Assembly (NCBI GenBank): GCA_905182995.1
Contig: CAJJDP010000054.1
Span: forward strand, 254,964-318,963
Length of the DNA stretch: 64,000 bases
Source of the DNA: Paramecium octaurelia
Taxonomy: Eukaryota; Ciliophora; Oligohymenophorea; Peniculida; Parameciidae
Reading direction: 5' to 3'
The position numbers were made by a program, and so were the translations under genes. Position 1 is the first letter of the stretch. Every line of letters begins with the position of its first letter. This document shows, one piece after another, positions 11,803 through 23,549 of the stretch. Below the pieces are notes generated by a model that was not told the origin of the DNA, did not search any database, and saw only the letters and a program-made list of their open reading frames with translations.

Positions 11803-13671
11803 ATGTAAGAAATAGAAATATTGCCTTAAATAGAAGCTGGAAGACTTAATGACACAGTTTAGAGTGCTAAAAGTTTAAGATGTAGAAGAGTAGTAGATAT
11901 TGCATTTCAGAATATCGAATATTAAGTGGTTGATCAGAAAGGAAGTAAGAATATTCATTAAGACTAATAGAAAAGAGGGAAATATTACGTAATTTAGATG
12001 GGTATTGTCCTGGAGGAGAAGTTACTGCTATTTTGGGAGCATCTGGTGCTGGTAAAACATCATTGCTCAATATCCTTGCTGCTCGTGTTCAAAGTTCTAA
12101 CACTGTAAAACTAAAGGGGAAAGTGCTTGCTAACTAAGTTGAGTATGATTCTGAGACATTTTCCAATTTTGCTGCCTATGTTATGCAAAATGATGTTCTT
12201 TTTGAAACATTAACTCCAAGAGAAGCATTACAATTTGTTGCTGATTTAAAGTACACAGACTTAGAATTGAAGTAATCAAGAGTTGAAGACACTATTAAAA
12301 CAATGAAATTAGAAAGATGTCAAAATGCAATTATAGGAGGTCCATCATTAAAAGGAATTTCAGGAGGAGAAAGAAAGCGAACATCAATAGGATTTGAATT
12401 AGTTACTAATCCTTCATGTATTCTGCTAGATGAACCTACTTCAGGATTAGATTCATTTACTGCATTTTAAATTATGTAATATTCTTAAATTAACATATGA
12501 TAGATATGAGCTATAATTACTTGCACATGAATAAGACAGAACTATTGTATTTACTATCCATTAACCATCATCAGATATATATTTACTTTTCGATAGAATA
12601 ATGCTCCTTGTCCAAGGAAAATTCATCTACTAAGGACCTAGAACTAAATTGGTTGGGTACTTTAAAGGAATAGGATTTCCTTGTCCAGATCACAGTAATC
12701 CAATGGATTTTATGATGAGTATTATGCATCAAGAAAGTCAAATAAACATAGATAATTTCCCAATCTATTTTGATTAATACGATAAGTAATTGCACAAACC
12801 AGTTTTAGACGAAATCAAAGAATCTTCAAAAACTGAATTAGTTTATAAGTAAGTTGAGACAACTACTGCATATTAAATTAGCCTAATTGCAAAAAGAGCA
12901 ATCAAAGGATTTTTGAGGGATAAAATGATTGTTAAGTAAAGAGTAGGTATGGCAATTTTCTTGGGATTATTACTTGGGTATTCATATTATGGGATTGGAG
13001 AGGATTCAGGAACATTCGCAGACTACACAAGTATGTCTGGATGTATGTTCTTTTTATGCATCAATCTTACTATGAGTTCCTTATTTCCGGTTGTACTTCA
13101 ATTTTCAACCGAAAGAGATGTGTTTTTGAGAGAAGAGAATTCAAAGTTATACACAACATTTTCATATTTCTTGGGGAAGTCGTTTGTTGAAATACCTTTT
13201 TGTCTAATTACGCCAATTATTTAAGAACTAATTCTTTATTGGATGATCGGTCTAAATACTAAGGATGGTGGGGTTGTTGTTGCACATATATTCATTGCTA
13301 TTCTGACTTGCTTGAATGGAAACAGTATGGGATTGATGGCTGGATGTGCATTCAATGATATTAAAGTGGCTACTAGCATTGTACCATTAATATTATTGCC
13401 TTTAATCATCTTCTCAGGATTCTTTGCAAATTCAAAGTAGTTTTTTGTATGGATTGGTTGGATCCAATACATAAGTCCAGTCAAATACTCTTTTGAAGCA
13501 TTGGCCACTAATGAGTTTGAAGGAAGAAATTACGAGTTTGGTGATCCCATCGATACTCTTGGATTTGAGGTCGGATTATGGGAATCAGTAGGAATTCTTA
13601 TTGCTTTTACTGTAGCAATAAGATTTGGAGCCTACGTGTTTCTAAAAATTTTAAGATAAAAATAATAATGA
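11803..13671 (+). CDS. ABCG-family half-transporter
   Basis: This is a half-size ABC transporter (604 aa) with the ABCG order, nucleotide-binding domain first and then membrane domain. Walker A is [11 protein letters not shown], the signature is [11 protein letters not shown], Walker B is [17 protein letters not shown], and the switch is TIHQPSSD. The C-terminal half has about six hydrophobic helices (for example [20 protein letters not shown] region, [10 protein letters not shown]). Two introns, 11945-11970 (26 nt) and 12476-12503 (28 nt), restore the frame. The first joins VVDQKGK to [16 protein letters not shown]. The start at 11803 gives a short N-terminal extension before the ABC domain. 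ABCG half-transporters dimerise and export lipids, sterols or small hydrophobic compounds; the substrate here is unknown. Confidence 0.95.
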
Positions 13672-13916
13672 TTGTGTTATATTATTTCTTTATAATTTAA
13701 TTACATATTAATTAGATTTGCTTGCATTCTATTTATACTAAGATCTATTGATCCAACAGGCCATTATTTTAATTTAATTTTAATATTTTTATATCTTTAA
13801 ATCAGATATAACATTAATTAAAGATTATTGGTGTTTCATATAAGATGATGATTGGAAATGTTTCAATGTTATAATGATGATAATTATGTAATTGAATTAT
13901 AATTTATTATATAATA

Positions 13917-15629
13917 ATGATTGATGATTCGCAATAAATTATAAAGGAAATGATCTAAAGTAATTCGATACAGCAACTAATGGAGTTTATGAACAAAGTC
14001 AAACCAAACATTTTAAATTTAGATTGTGGTAGGAAATAAACAAGTATTCTTAAATATATATTCCAAGTTCTACATATTGCTGTTTAGAGAAATGATTACC
14101 CATTTTTAAAATTTCTTGAATAATACTCTATTGACAATTATAAGGAGAACGAGATTAGAAAATTGGTTAATACATACAATATCGAAATCTTCACAGCCCT
14201 TCATATTGCATCTTATAATGGGAATGTGGTATATCTGATTTTATTTATATAAGGAAGCTGTGAAGATCCTACTCAACATCGGTGCTGATTCTGCACTAAA
14301 AAGCGGTTCTGGCTTATTGCCTATACATGCTGCAGCCTAAGGAGATTAACCATATATGGTGGTATAATGTTTTTTTGTATAAAAGTGGTATTGGTTATAA
14401 TAAGGAATCTCAATCGATGCACAAGATGATGCTGGAAATACTTGTTTACATTGGGCAGCCTATTAGAAGTATTCTATTTATTTTAAAGTCTGTAGTTGTG
14501 AATTAACCGTGAGCTATTTGATTTCATTTGGATGTAATGTTGATTCTAAAAACAATGAACAATAAACTGCATTACATATTGGGGCATCTTACGGATAATC
14601 TAGGGTTGTGAAGAAACTACTAATCAAGGGTGCTTAAAGAAACATAGAAGTAATTTGGTATATTCTATATAGGATGTAGAAGGAAAATTACCAATCAATT
14701 TGACTGAATCTCTCTAGATTAAGAAAATGCTTGAAGATAAAACTGATTTGGCTTTATTCTATAATTTGAAATAGCCATATCATCCAATTAAAAGAAATCG
14801 AAAATCCATTATTGTTTACTACTTTGTAATTCTGACATCCCAAAGTTGCATAGTTAACATCATATAGGAAATCTAGGGAGGGTTATTGTTCATTTTTTAT
14901 TATGTTTTTCTGGCTATTCTACTTTTGGCTTCCATTTTGACATAGTGCTGCGATCCAGGAATAATTACTTTACATCTCACCATTCAAGAAGCCATTGAAT
15001 AATAGATAGATCCTATTAATATCTGTCCAGATTGTTGGGTTATTAAACCATAAAGATCAAAACATTGTGAATTTTGTAAAAAATGTGTTATTGTCTATGA
15101 TCATCACTGTCCATGGATAAATAACTGCGTTGGAGCCAAGTAAATCATACTTTAACCCTATGTAGAAATTTACTATATTTTTATGTCTACCTGATTTCTC
15201 TAATCCTAATCTAGCTTTATTCAGCAAGCATTATTGTTTACTGTAATTTTATTTTTTTATTTTAGACTTTTTTAAATCTGATGACTTAACTTTGAACGAC
15301 TATCTAATAATGTTATATCCAATTTTGAACACATTTATCTTCATTACTCCAATTTTGTAAGTCATCATCTCTATTTAATAGTCTTCTATGTATATACTAA
15401 ACAAAGAATTTATATTATGGAATCACTACTTATGAGAGAATAACTGGATAAAAGATAAGCCTTAAATCCAGCTTATTAGATCCTCAAGTAAGTTTAATTA
15501 ATCATATGTCATAAGGAAAACATTCAAGATTCATAATCTGAAGAATTAAAAGTAGAACCCTCCATATAAAATTGTTATAATTAGTGTTTCAGAAATAAGA
15601 AAAAATTTAAAAAATATACATGCAGTTGA
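13917..15629 (+). CDS. Ankyrin-repeat DHHC palmitoyltransferase
   Basis: This is a 512-residue protein S-acyltransferase of the HIP14/Akr1 layout. The N-terminal half holds ankyrin repeats (TALHIASYNGN, LPIHAAAQGDQP, NTCLHWAA, TALHIGASYG). Two hydrophobic helices follow, then the Cys-rich DHHC domain CPDCWVIKPQRSKHCEFC ending in YDHHCPWINNCVGAKN, then two more membrane helices and the TTYERITG motif. The catalytic Cys is present, so the enzyme should attach palmitate to membrane proteins. Seven micro-introns were placed: 14229-14253, 14362-14385, 14650-14672, 15140-15165, 15243-15265, 15357-15381 and 15488-15515. With all seven removed the coding length is exactly 513 codons. The second intron is 24 nt and has no in-frame TGA. 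It converges on the carboxypeptidase gene with stops 18 bp apart. Confidence 0.93.
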
Positions 15630-15647
15630 TTAAATTACTAATATTTG

Positions 15648-17790
15648 TCATATTTTCACATTTCTTTTAATTTTAAATGCCCTCTATGGTTTTTATTATT
15701 ATTATTAAACTTACTATTATTATTTTGTTTCGGATCTAGCCCTTGCCTTCCCTTAACTTTAAGTTCTCATTTGTCTTGAATCTAAATCTACTTCAGAGAA
15801 TGGATATTATTTAACAGGTACTTATTCATATTAAGATTTTCTGAACTATTATTTTTATTATTATTGCTATTATTACTATTATTATTATTATTATTGCTAT
15901 TATTATTACTATTGCTATTACTATTATTATTAAATTTTTTATTATTATTATTATTACTATTATTTTTATTATTTCTCTTATTTTTCTTTCTTTATTTCCT
16001 AAGCCTTTTAATACCTAGTCTATGGCTTTTATACAACAACTTCTTAACTACCTTCTAAATTATCTTTAATCTATCCACTACATATATAATCATAAAAAGC
16101 TTTCAATACCCTATTGACTTATTCTTTGTTATTAATAAACCTTTATAATTATTAACTTAATTACTTTAATATCTTCCTTAAATATGGTTCATATCTATAA
16201 TGCATCGTTCTCATTATATTATATGCTAAAAAGGTTCTCAAATTAGCTAAAGTTTTAAAAGGAGAGGCTGACAATCTACTCATAGGGTTTAAAAGATTGA
16301 AATCTAAAAAGGCATTCACTATTCCAACTCCAACTTATTCGTAATCTTAAATTGTAAAAAAATATGATTTTGGATTCGAAGTGTATACAGAACCCAGAAC
16401 AACATTATCATCTAATTATTCATCTTTGTATAAATTATCTTAAATTAAATATGATGCTTTACTTGCACTCTCTTCATACATAATATTGGTAATCCTTCCC
16501 GTATTATAATTACATTCTAATGTATAACTATGAACAATTCCACAAATCTTATAAAAGGCCACTCTCCCAGACCCTTCCTTGCTTAACCCATCTCCTTTAT
16601 CAGCAGCATACATGTTTTTCTCAGTAAAATTACATGCATCGTAATCGAAGATTTCCGAATATAAGCTTATCAATCTAGGAATAATGCAATTCGATGTATG
16701 TTGACTTAACGAAGGTAATTAATTCCCATAGATAAATACACCTTTATGACCAGCATGAGCATGCAAATCTATGTATGCATAAAACCTATCTGTATTTTGA
16801 AGTCGCATAATGTATTCTTTAATTGCATAAATAGTTGGATGGTCCTCCTTTGATGGTGATAGGTAATATCTATTCAGATTTTAACATAAGGAATCAGTTC
16901 GATAATGTCCTCTATAGACTCCATCAGGATTAATTATTGGAACAATACTCCAAACGTATTTCTCCCTGGCCACTTACGCTACTGGGTCATTTGCTTTGAG
17001 CAGATACTTCATCAATCCATTATTCACAAACGATCCTGGCACTTCTCCAGGATGCACTCTAGCAGAAATAAAAATGTGTGGTTTTTTGAAGTGCTAAGGT
17101 CTACTCTATGGGAATAAACCAGGTATGGGTTCTTCCTTAATTTATGATGATCCTTATGTTATTGTTATTAGATTGATAGGTCTACCCTCCTTTGAGTAAG
17201 CCAGTATCGAATTATCATAATAAATGTCAGTTACTTAAAGAGACATAGCTTAACATAGTTATAGAAAATTCTATAACTATTTATTTTAAATACATCGTTG
17301 TCTTCGCAACTCCATGGATAAAAAAAAGCAAAATAAACTGTTGAATCATTAAGAAATAGATGCTTAAAAGTTATTTCAAAATGACCCTCTGGAACTAAGC
17401 GGTAGTAGCATGGCTATTTTAATCTTTCCCATTAAGAGGAATGACAATTTCTAAAGACTGGCTACATTCCATCTTTAAAAAGTCCCATCTAAGAAGATGC
17501 TCTCAATAGTTACTTAGTTTTATAGGTTGGCAACAACAAATGTGAGTTCTCCTTCATTGACTCCAGACACTGAGAAATAAAACCATGTTCTATAATTCGT
17601 TGTCCTACCATTTATACCCCAATCACTTGATATATTTAGGATGTACTTAATAATATTGTAATTTACTTACTCTTCCACTATTTTCTCTGCGAACACTCTT
17701 CAGATTACCAGAATCAAATGCACTCGAAAAAGTGATTCCTTAAATCGTCTCAGTTATTTGAGATGGGTATTCGGTAGTATTATTCATCAT
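15648..17790 (-). CDS. Cytosolic carboxypeptidase (CCP/AGBL, M14D) with polyQ tail
   Basis: This is an M14-family zinc carboxypeptidase of the cytosolic (CCP5-like) branch, which trims glutamate side chains or tails from tubulin. The N-terminal CCP domain begins [12 protein letters not shown] and includes WFYFSVSG. The zinc motif HPGEVPGS is intact, followed by [20 protein letters not shown], the third ligand in DLHAHAG, and the catalytic Glu in SYTLECNYN. Three introns (17271-17293, 17489-17513, 17646-17670) give exactly 690 codons from ATG 17788-17790 to TGA 15648-15650. After the enzyme core, a C-terminal tail carries a run of roughly 40 glutamines broken by a few Lys/Ile, coded at about 15847-15983 almost wholly by TAA and TAG, with only four or so CAA. 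All key residues look present. Confidence 0.93.
15847..15983 (-). repeat. TAA/TAG trinucleotide tract coding polyglutamine
   Basis: On the plus strand this reads as TTA/CTA repeats with occasional TTG. On the coding (minus) strand it is a chain of TAA and TAG codons with rare CAA, inside the carboxypeptidase reading frame. In the standard code it would be tens of consecutive stop codons; here it is a Gln homopolymer. The plus-strand reading gives only a spurious leucine-rich frame. Confidence 0.85.
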
Positions 17791-18397
17791 TCGAATTAAT
17801 ATTTATAACAAGTGACAGTTTATAAACTTTAATATTACATAACATTTTATCAGAATCAATGCAACTATGAAATAATAATATCATTTTCATAGATAGAATC
17901 TAATATTTTAATATATTCACTATTCTTTAATGATTTCTAATTAATTGAAGCTCTATCATTTAGAATTATAGGAAAAGAAGGTAAACTAAATTTTATTAGG
18001 TGAATATCTAATGACAAATAAATTTATGCAAAATCCCTTGAAATTGATTCTCAAAAACTCTAATACAAAGTTTTTTTTTAAATTTATTATTTTTTTACTT
18101 TACATTTTAAATGCTTAATAATTACAATTCAAAATAAAATAATTTAGATTATGAGACTCTTAGAAGAATGGAATAATTCTATTTTAACAAACATATGAAT
18201 TTTGAACTATATTTTCAATTTTATAAATTATCATTAATTATTTCATGCGCTAATTTATGAAAGGAGAAAAATTAAGATTTCTTTGATTATAATTTATTTT
18301 ATTGTGAGAAATATGAAATAACCTTTAGTTACTAACTGATGTTGAAATTTATATGAAAATTATTCTAAGAGATATTAAATTATAATAAATTATAAAA
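17791..18397. other. Intergenic region between divergent genes
   Basis: This roughly 600-bp AT-rich stretch lies between the carboxypeptidase (minus) and the kinase (plus) and should carry both 5' regions. I see no coding frame and no RNA gene. Confidence 0.6.
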
Positions 18398-19787
18398 ATG
18401 ACCAAAAGAGTAGGGGATTATGAACTTGGAGCCATTCTGGGCTAAGGAGCATTTGGAATGTAATTATATCTTATACAATATATTCAGTGTTAGGAGTGCT
18501 ATTAATGTCACAACAAAATAAGAATTTGCTATTAAGATTATTGATAAAGAAAAAATCAAGAGAGAAGAATTAATCGAAAGTCTCAAAAAGGAAATTCACA
18601 TACTAATGATCATCAATCATCCAAACATTGTCAAATTGATAGAAGTACTTACATAATTATATGTTAGGTGTTGGCGAGCAAAACGAAGATTTACCTGGTG
18701 TTGGAATGGATTAAAGGAGGAGAATTATTTGATATGATTAGAAATAACAAATATATACCAGAACCATAAATGCGCAAATACTTTAGATAGATAATAAGAG
18801 CCATTCGATATTGCCAGTCCAAATCAATAGCCCATCGAGATCTCAAACCAGAAAATATTCTCATTTGCAACTAAACAGATTAGATAAAAGTCAACGACTT
18901 TGGTCTCAGTTCTCTCTTTCAAGATCCAAGTAATCTTAATAATGAATTATACACTACATGTGGTACAGTCCATTATCTAGCACCAGAAGTGATTTAATCT
19001 TCAGGTTATGATGGACATAAAGCAGATATCTGGTCACTTGGTGTGATTCTCTATTTTTCATGTGCTGGATGTAAAATGCCAATATTATTTATTAGATTTG
19101 CCATTTGAAGATGATAATGTAGCAATTCTTTTGGATAATATCATTACAGCATAATATTTCCCATTTCCAAAATATTTTTCAACTGAATTGAAGGATCTAC
19201 TTTCAAAATTATTAGTCACTCATCCTAATAAACGAATAACTATTGAGAATATTATTTAACATTAATGGTTTCAAACTGATATCTCAAAAGAAGAATAATA
19301 GTGGTTTATATAAGATGAGTTTCCTACTTAACCATAGGAATTTGCTCATCATTTATTAACAGTGCCTACAAATCTTTTAAAGGGCAATATGATCGATAAT
19401 CCATCATTTATAAGATAAATGAAAGGATTTGAGTTGATCTCATTTTTGACTGGCAAAGTTGTTAGTCAATTGCCCAATGCTAAAAATCAATCTAGTTCAG
19501 AATCTTGCTTAACGATAAAAGGATAACCTGAATTAATTATTAAAAATGTTATAGAATATTTCCTAATGAAAAAACCAATTTCTATAAAGCAAGTTCAAAA
19601 TAAGGATACATTTAAAATTCAAATCATTTATAAATTCAAATCTGAAATCAAAATTTGTGTAGAAATCTTGTGGTTGATAAGTAATAAATATCTTGTAAAT
19701 TTTCAATTATTAGAAGTAATAAAAATTTCAATAACAATAGGGTTTTTCAGATATCTACAATGTATTTCTCAAATAAACTGTTTTTGA
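18398..19787 (+). CDS. Ser/Thr protein kinase, CAMK/AMPK-like
   Basis: The complete kinase domain starts near residue 6: glycine loop LGQGAFGIV, VAIK-type lysine in FAIKIIDKE, catalytic loop AHRDLKPENIL, DFG as VNDFGLSSLF, activation segment CGTVHYLAPEVI, and DIWSLGVILY. The hinge and P+1 sequences resemble AMPK/SnRK and CIPK-like kinases. A C-terminal extension of about 150 residues (QPELIIKNVIEYF and a basic, hydrophobic end) could be a regulatory KA1/NAF-type region, which is inference. Introns at 18460-18487, 18645-18667 and 19071-19095 give exactly 438 codons ending at TGA 19785-19787. Catalytic residues are intact, so an active kinase is expected. Confidence 0.93.
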
Positions 19788-20312
19788 ATTAAGTAACCTT
19801 AAATGTTGATTATATAGCAATATACTTTTATTAGACAAATAATTTATATAAATCACATTTTGTATAATCCATTTAATAAATTCTTAAAACAAACACTTAA
19901 TAATTATTGATTAAAATCAATTTCATTCATATTATCTGTAAATAAGTATTGCTAATTTAATAATCATTCAATAAAAATTAAAATCTATCTAAATTTTTTC
20001 ATGTATTTTGGAGAATCTCTATAGCATATCTTAATAGAATTGAAGAAATAAGGAATAAAAGCATTTTTCCTTTTAATCCTAATAAAACATTTAATTTAAA
20101 TAATTTTTTATTATAAAGTTGAAATAATAATTTATAACTAGAAGCTTATTACAATTCTAAATTATTCTTAACTCTATTGGGAAATGTTTTTACATAAAGT
20201 TAAAGAAAAAACTTAAAATCTATTTATTTTAATAAATATACTCTAAAAATTGTTTAAAATAATAATTCATAATTGTTACACATCTACATTAATGGATCTA
20301 ATGAATTCCCAC
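19788..20312. other. Intergenic region between convergent genes
   Basis: About 525 bp of very AT-rich DNA lies between the kinase and the convergent channel gene. Short open stretches exist but none shows codon character or a start, and I see no RNA gene. Confidence 0.55.
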
Positions 20313-23300
20313 TCAAAGTATTATTGATATGTTTTATTATACTAATATATAAATAAATAGTGATACTGCTTTATTAAACGATCTTAAACCAATTATTTTC
20401 TAATTTTTCTCTTCTTAGGCTTAATTAATAATTAAACTTTCTGCATCAACATTTTAATTTGCATCATTATTGTTAATTTGTGTAATTTATGATAAATTCC
20501 CATTATTATTCACAACTGATTGTCGACCTATATTTTATGATTAATCTTGTCTGTTCTCTTGATTTATTCTAGAAGGAACTCTCCCCATATTCTCATTTAG
20601 TAATTTGCATTCTGCCTATAATTTGAGATATTTGTCATCATAAATTTTAGAAGTCTCTTCTTTTTAATATTTAGTGAATTTCAGATCTTCAATTATTTAT
20701 TCATTTTTTAGAACTAGAATAATTAGATTAATTTTACATTTTAAAAGAGGTCTTTATTCTTATTAATCTAATCCAGGATTATTTTTTTAAATTTCTTCAT
20801 TGCAACAAGCAAAACATTTAGAAAACAACCCCACTATTGGTTTATAACAAAAGAAGAATAAAATTATTAAAATTACAATCAAAGCAAGGATTATTAATAA
20901 AATGATATTAGGAATTTAACTCCAAGATCTATCCCACCATTCCACAGCTACATTCTCTTATCCATAAACATTCTATAATTAATCAATTACTATTTCAGCC
21001 TCAACAGTTTCATAAAATAAATTAGAACTTCCAAAAATATAAGTAGCAAAACTTAAATGTATAACAACTGCAATCCATAAGTATTTTCTCACTGATTCAC
21101 TAATTATTGAATCTATTCTAATAGGTTTACGATATGTATTGAAAACTAAGAAATTTAATTTTTAATGATTTACTAGAGATTTTATCCACAAAGTAGAGAA
21201 ACCAAATTGTCAGCATGGTAATGAAATATAAGAATGGAAGTGCTGGACTGTACATAACGCATATATAAAGGGCAGTCAAAATTTGAGCATATCTCAATTC
21301 AACTCTAAATTCCTCTCCTTTATATAAATCTTTAAAATCTTGATAGTTTTATAATCTAGTTTTCTTCTCATTTAAACAGCATGAACATTAATCATAAGCC
21401 TTTCTTACATATCTAATAATTATCTCAACCATAAGCATAATAGGTTATGTTAATATATTAATCAATAAAGTTAATAACTATTGTAGATGATAAATATATA
21501 CCAAAACAATTCCTATGTTTTGACACCATTTAGAATCAATATCTCCATACTTTCCTCCAAAAAGAAATCTTATTGTCTTTGGAGCATCATTCCTAGTAGA
21601 ATTACCAAAATCAATATTTGAAATTAGTAGAATCAATCCAGTATTTAAAAACTAAGCTAGAAATATCTTCAAAATTCTGCTTGAATATTCTTCTGAAATC
21701 ATCAAATGTCGTTCCCATTTTGATAAAACTAAATTATTATTATATTCTTACAGATTAATATGTATTAAATTAATACATTTACTGCTATTAGTCCTGCTAC
21801 AATAATCCATGGTAATGATTATTAGAATGTATACTATTTACCCCAATCTTAGCATATTTCATATTCTCCTTAAATAATTTCACTAAACTTAGGTTTACAA
21901 TAACATTCTACATAACCTTTAATAGCTGAGTTGTTATTATTATCAATTTCCTGTTGAACCTATTCCATAGTAATATTATCATAGATTTTATTATTGCAAT
22001 TTATTGATGGATATTTTTCTTGAAAATCAGACTTCTAAAGATTTACCCAACTTACTAACACCCATGAGCAGGCTAATAAAATTAGTGTAAAAAGCATGCT
22101 TAATAATTATCTAAAAAATCTTTATTTCATAGAATAATTCAAATTCTTCCAATTTATATTCTCAGGAATTGGAGCATCCTTAACTTAAAGCTTAAATTTT
22201 TTAAGTAAACTAAATAATTAAAAATATTTACAATTTCTCTTGTTCCTCTCTATCATCAAAACATTTAAGACAAGTATAATAATATAGCCAATCCTTAGGA
22301 AGACTTTAAAGTTTCTTTTACACCATTTCCTTTTAGTTTATTGTATCAAATGTAACCCAGATATATTTAGAATTCTCATCTAATTAGATTTCATCAATCT
22401 TTTAAGTTATTTCATCTATTTCTTTCCAATATTTTATAATAAGTTGATTAGGTTAGTCTATTTTTTGCTCTAAACTAGGATTCTATATCCGATTTTTAAA
22501 TAAGGCGTAAAATTATTCATATAATGTTTATGTCAGTTTTTCATGTTATTTGTTTACCATCTATAAGACATCTTTAAATATATCGGGTTTAATGATTTTT
22601 AGTTGATCTAACTGCTCTTAAATCTTAACTTTTCTCTATTTTAATTGAATGTATAATTGCAATAGCTCTTCATTTTCTGAAATTTGAATATCATAAATCT
22701 ATAATTGTTAATCATTTAGGACTAATTTTAATTATTCATTGATGAATTATTTCACCTCAAAAAGCAATAAATCTTTCTTTTTCTTAAATTCATCTTTGTT
22801 TTTTGAAGATTTGATTAATTTTTCAATTTTTGGTAATCTTGATAGCTAAATGGAAAAATGCTATAAGGTAGGAGTTTCTTTTTAAGATATCTTACTGTAT
22901 TTATTTTCACTAGCAGTTAAGCTAATTAAAAAATAAATGAATAGCAGAACTATGACAGCGTCACAAGATGCAAAGATAATCGGTACTATTTTTTATTTTA
23001 ATTCCAGTGATCCAATTGTTATTGTTGATTCTTTACAGTAAGCTCCAGCATAGATTCTCTTCCCAGTTGGATCTTCATTTACAAAATCTTATTTTCTTAA
23101 AGAAAATTAAAATTCTTCTTTTGAGTTGATTTATTGTCTTAATGAATTTAATCGATCCTAATTAGTTGTATTTAAATTTAATTCAGATTTACCCAAATAA
23201 ATGCAATCTTATTCATTTGAATTTATTATGCCATAATAAAATGATGATCCAGCAAGATTGCCAGATTCACACTGTAAATTAAATTCAATATAATCATCTG

Positions 23301-23549
23301 GGAATTTACTCGCACTATAAGCTTATATTTAGCAATCTTTATTATTTAGACTAGTTGCACCTATAGTAGTGGCCATTAAAAACTCGAATGAATTAGAAGT
23401 ATCTCGAGATTCACTTCCAACATAAGCTATAATAATTAATTATCAATACCTAGCACACTAAAGAATAATTGTGGAATTGAAAATATGGTAAAAATAATGA
23501 AAAAGTGTCCTAATTTTTTCAAAAACCGAAAATATAAATTAATACCCAT
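20313..23549 (-). CDS. OSCA/TMEM63/CSC1-like multipass channel (1046 aa)
   Basis: A first hydrophobic segment (FFIIFTIFSIPQLFFSVL) is followed by a Cys-containing lumenal part, a second helix (IIFASCDAVIVLLFIYFL) and a long cytosolic region. That region holds a beta strand KYIWVTFDTINQ like the RRM-like domain of this family. Next comes APIPENINWKNLNYS, which is typical of the start of the DUF221 membrane domain, and about eight more helices. These include the RYAQILTALYICVMYSPALP segment and a final helix before a Cys-rich and Q/N-rich tail. Proteins of this fold are mechanosensitive or osmosensitive cation channels. Four introns (23, 22, 23 and 28 nt; the first is 23427-23449) give exactly 1047 codons. 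The family call rests on the APxPxxIxWxNL start and the overall topology, so another multipass family is possible. Confidence 0.75.

Noticed and set aside
13236-13508. 90-residue minus-strand open frame
   Set aside because: It is antisense to the membrane domain of the ABCG transporter.
15864-16058. Plus-strand leucine-rich open frame
   Set aside because: It is the reverse strand of the TAA/TAG polyglutamine tract of the carboxypeptidase; TTA/CTA repeats read as Leu only by accident.
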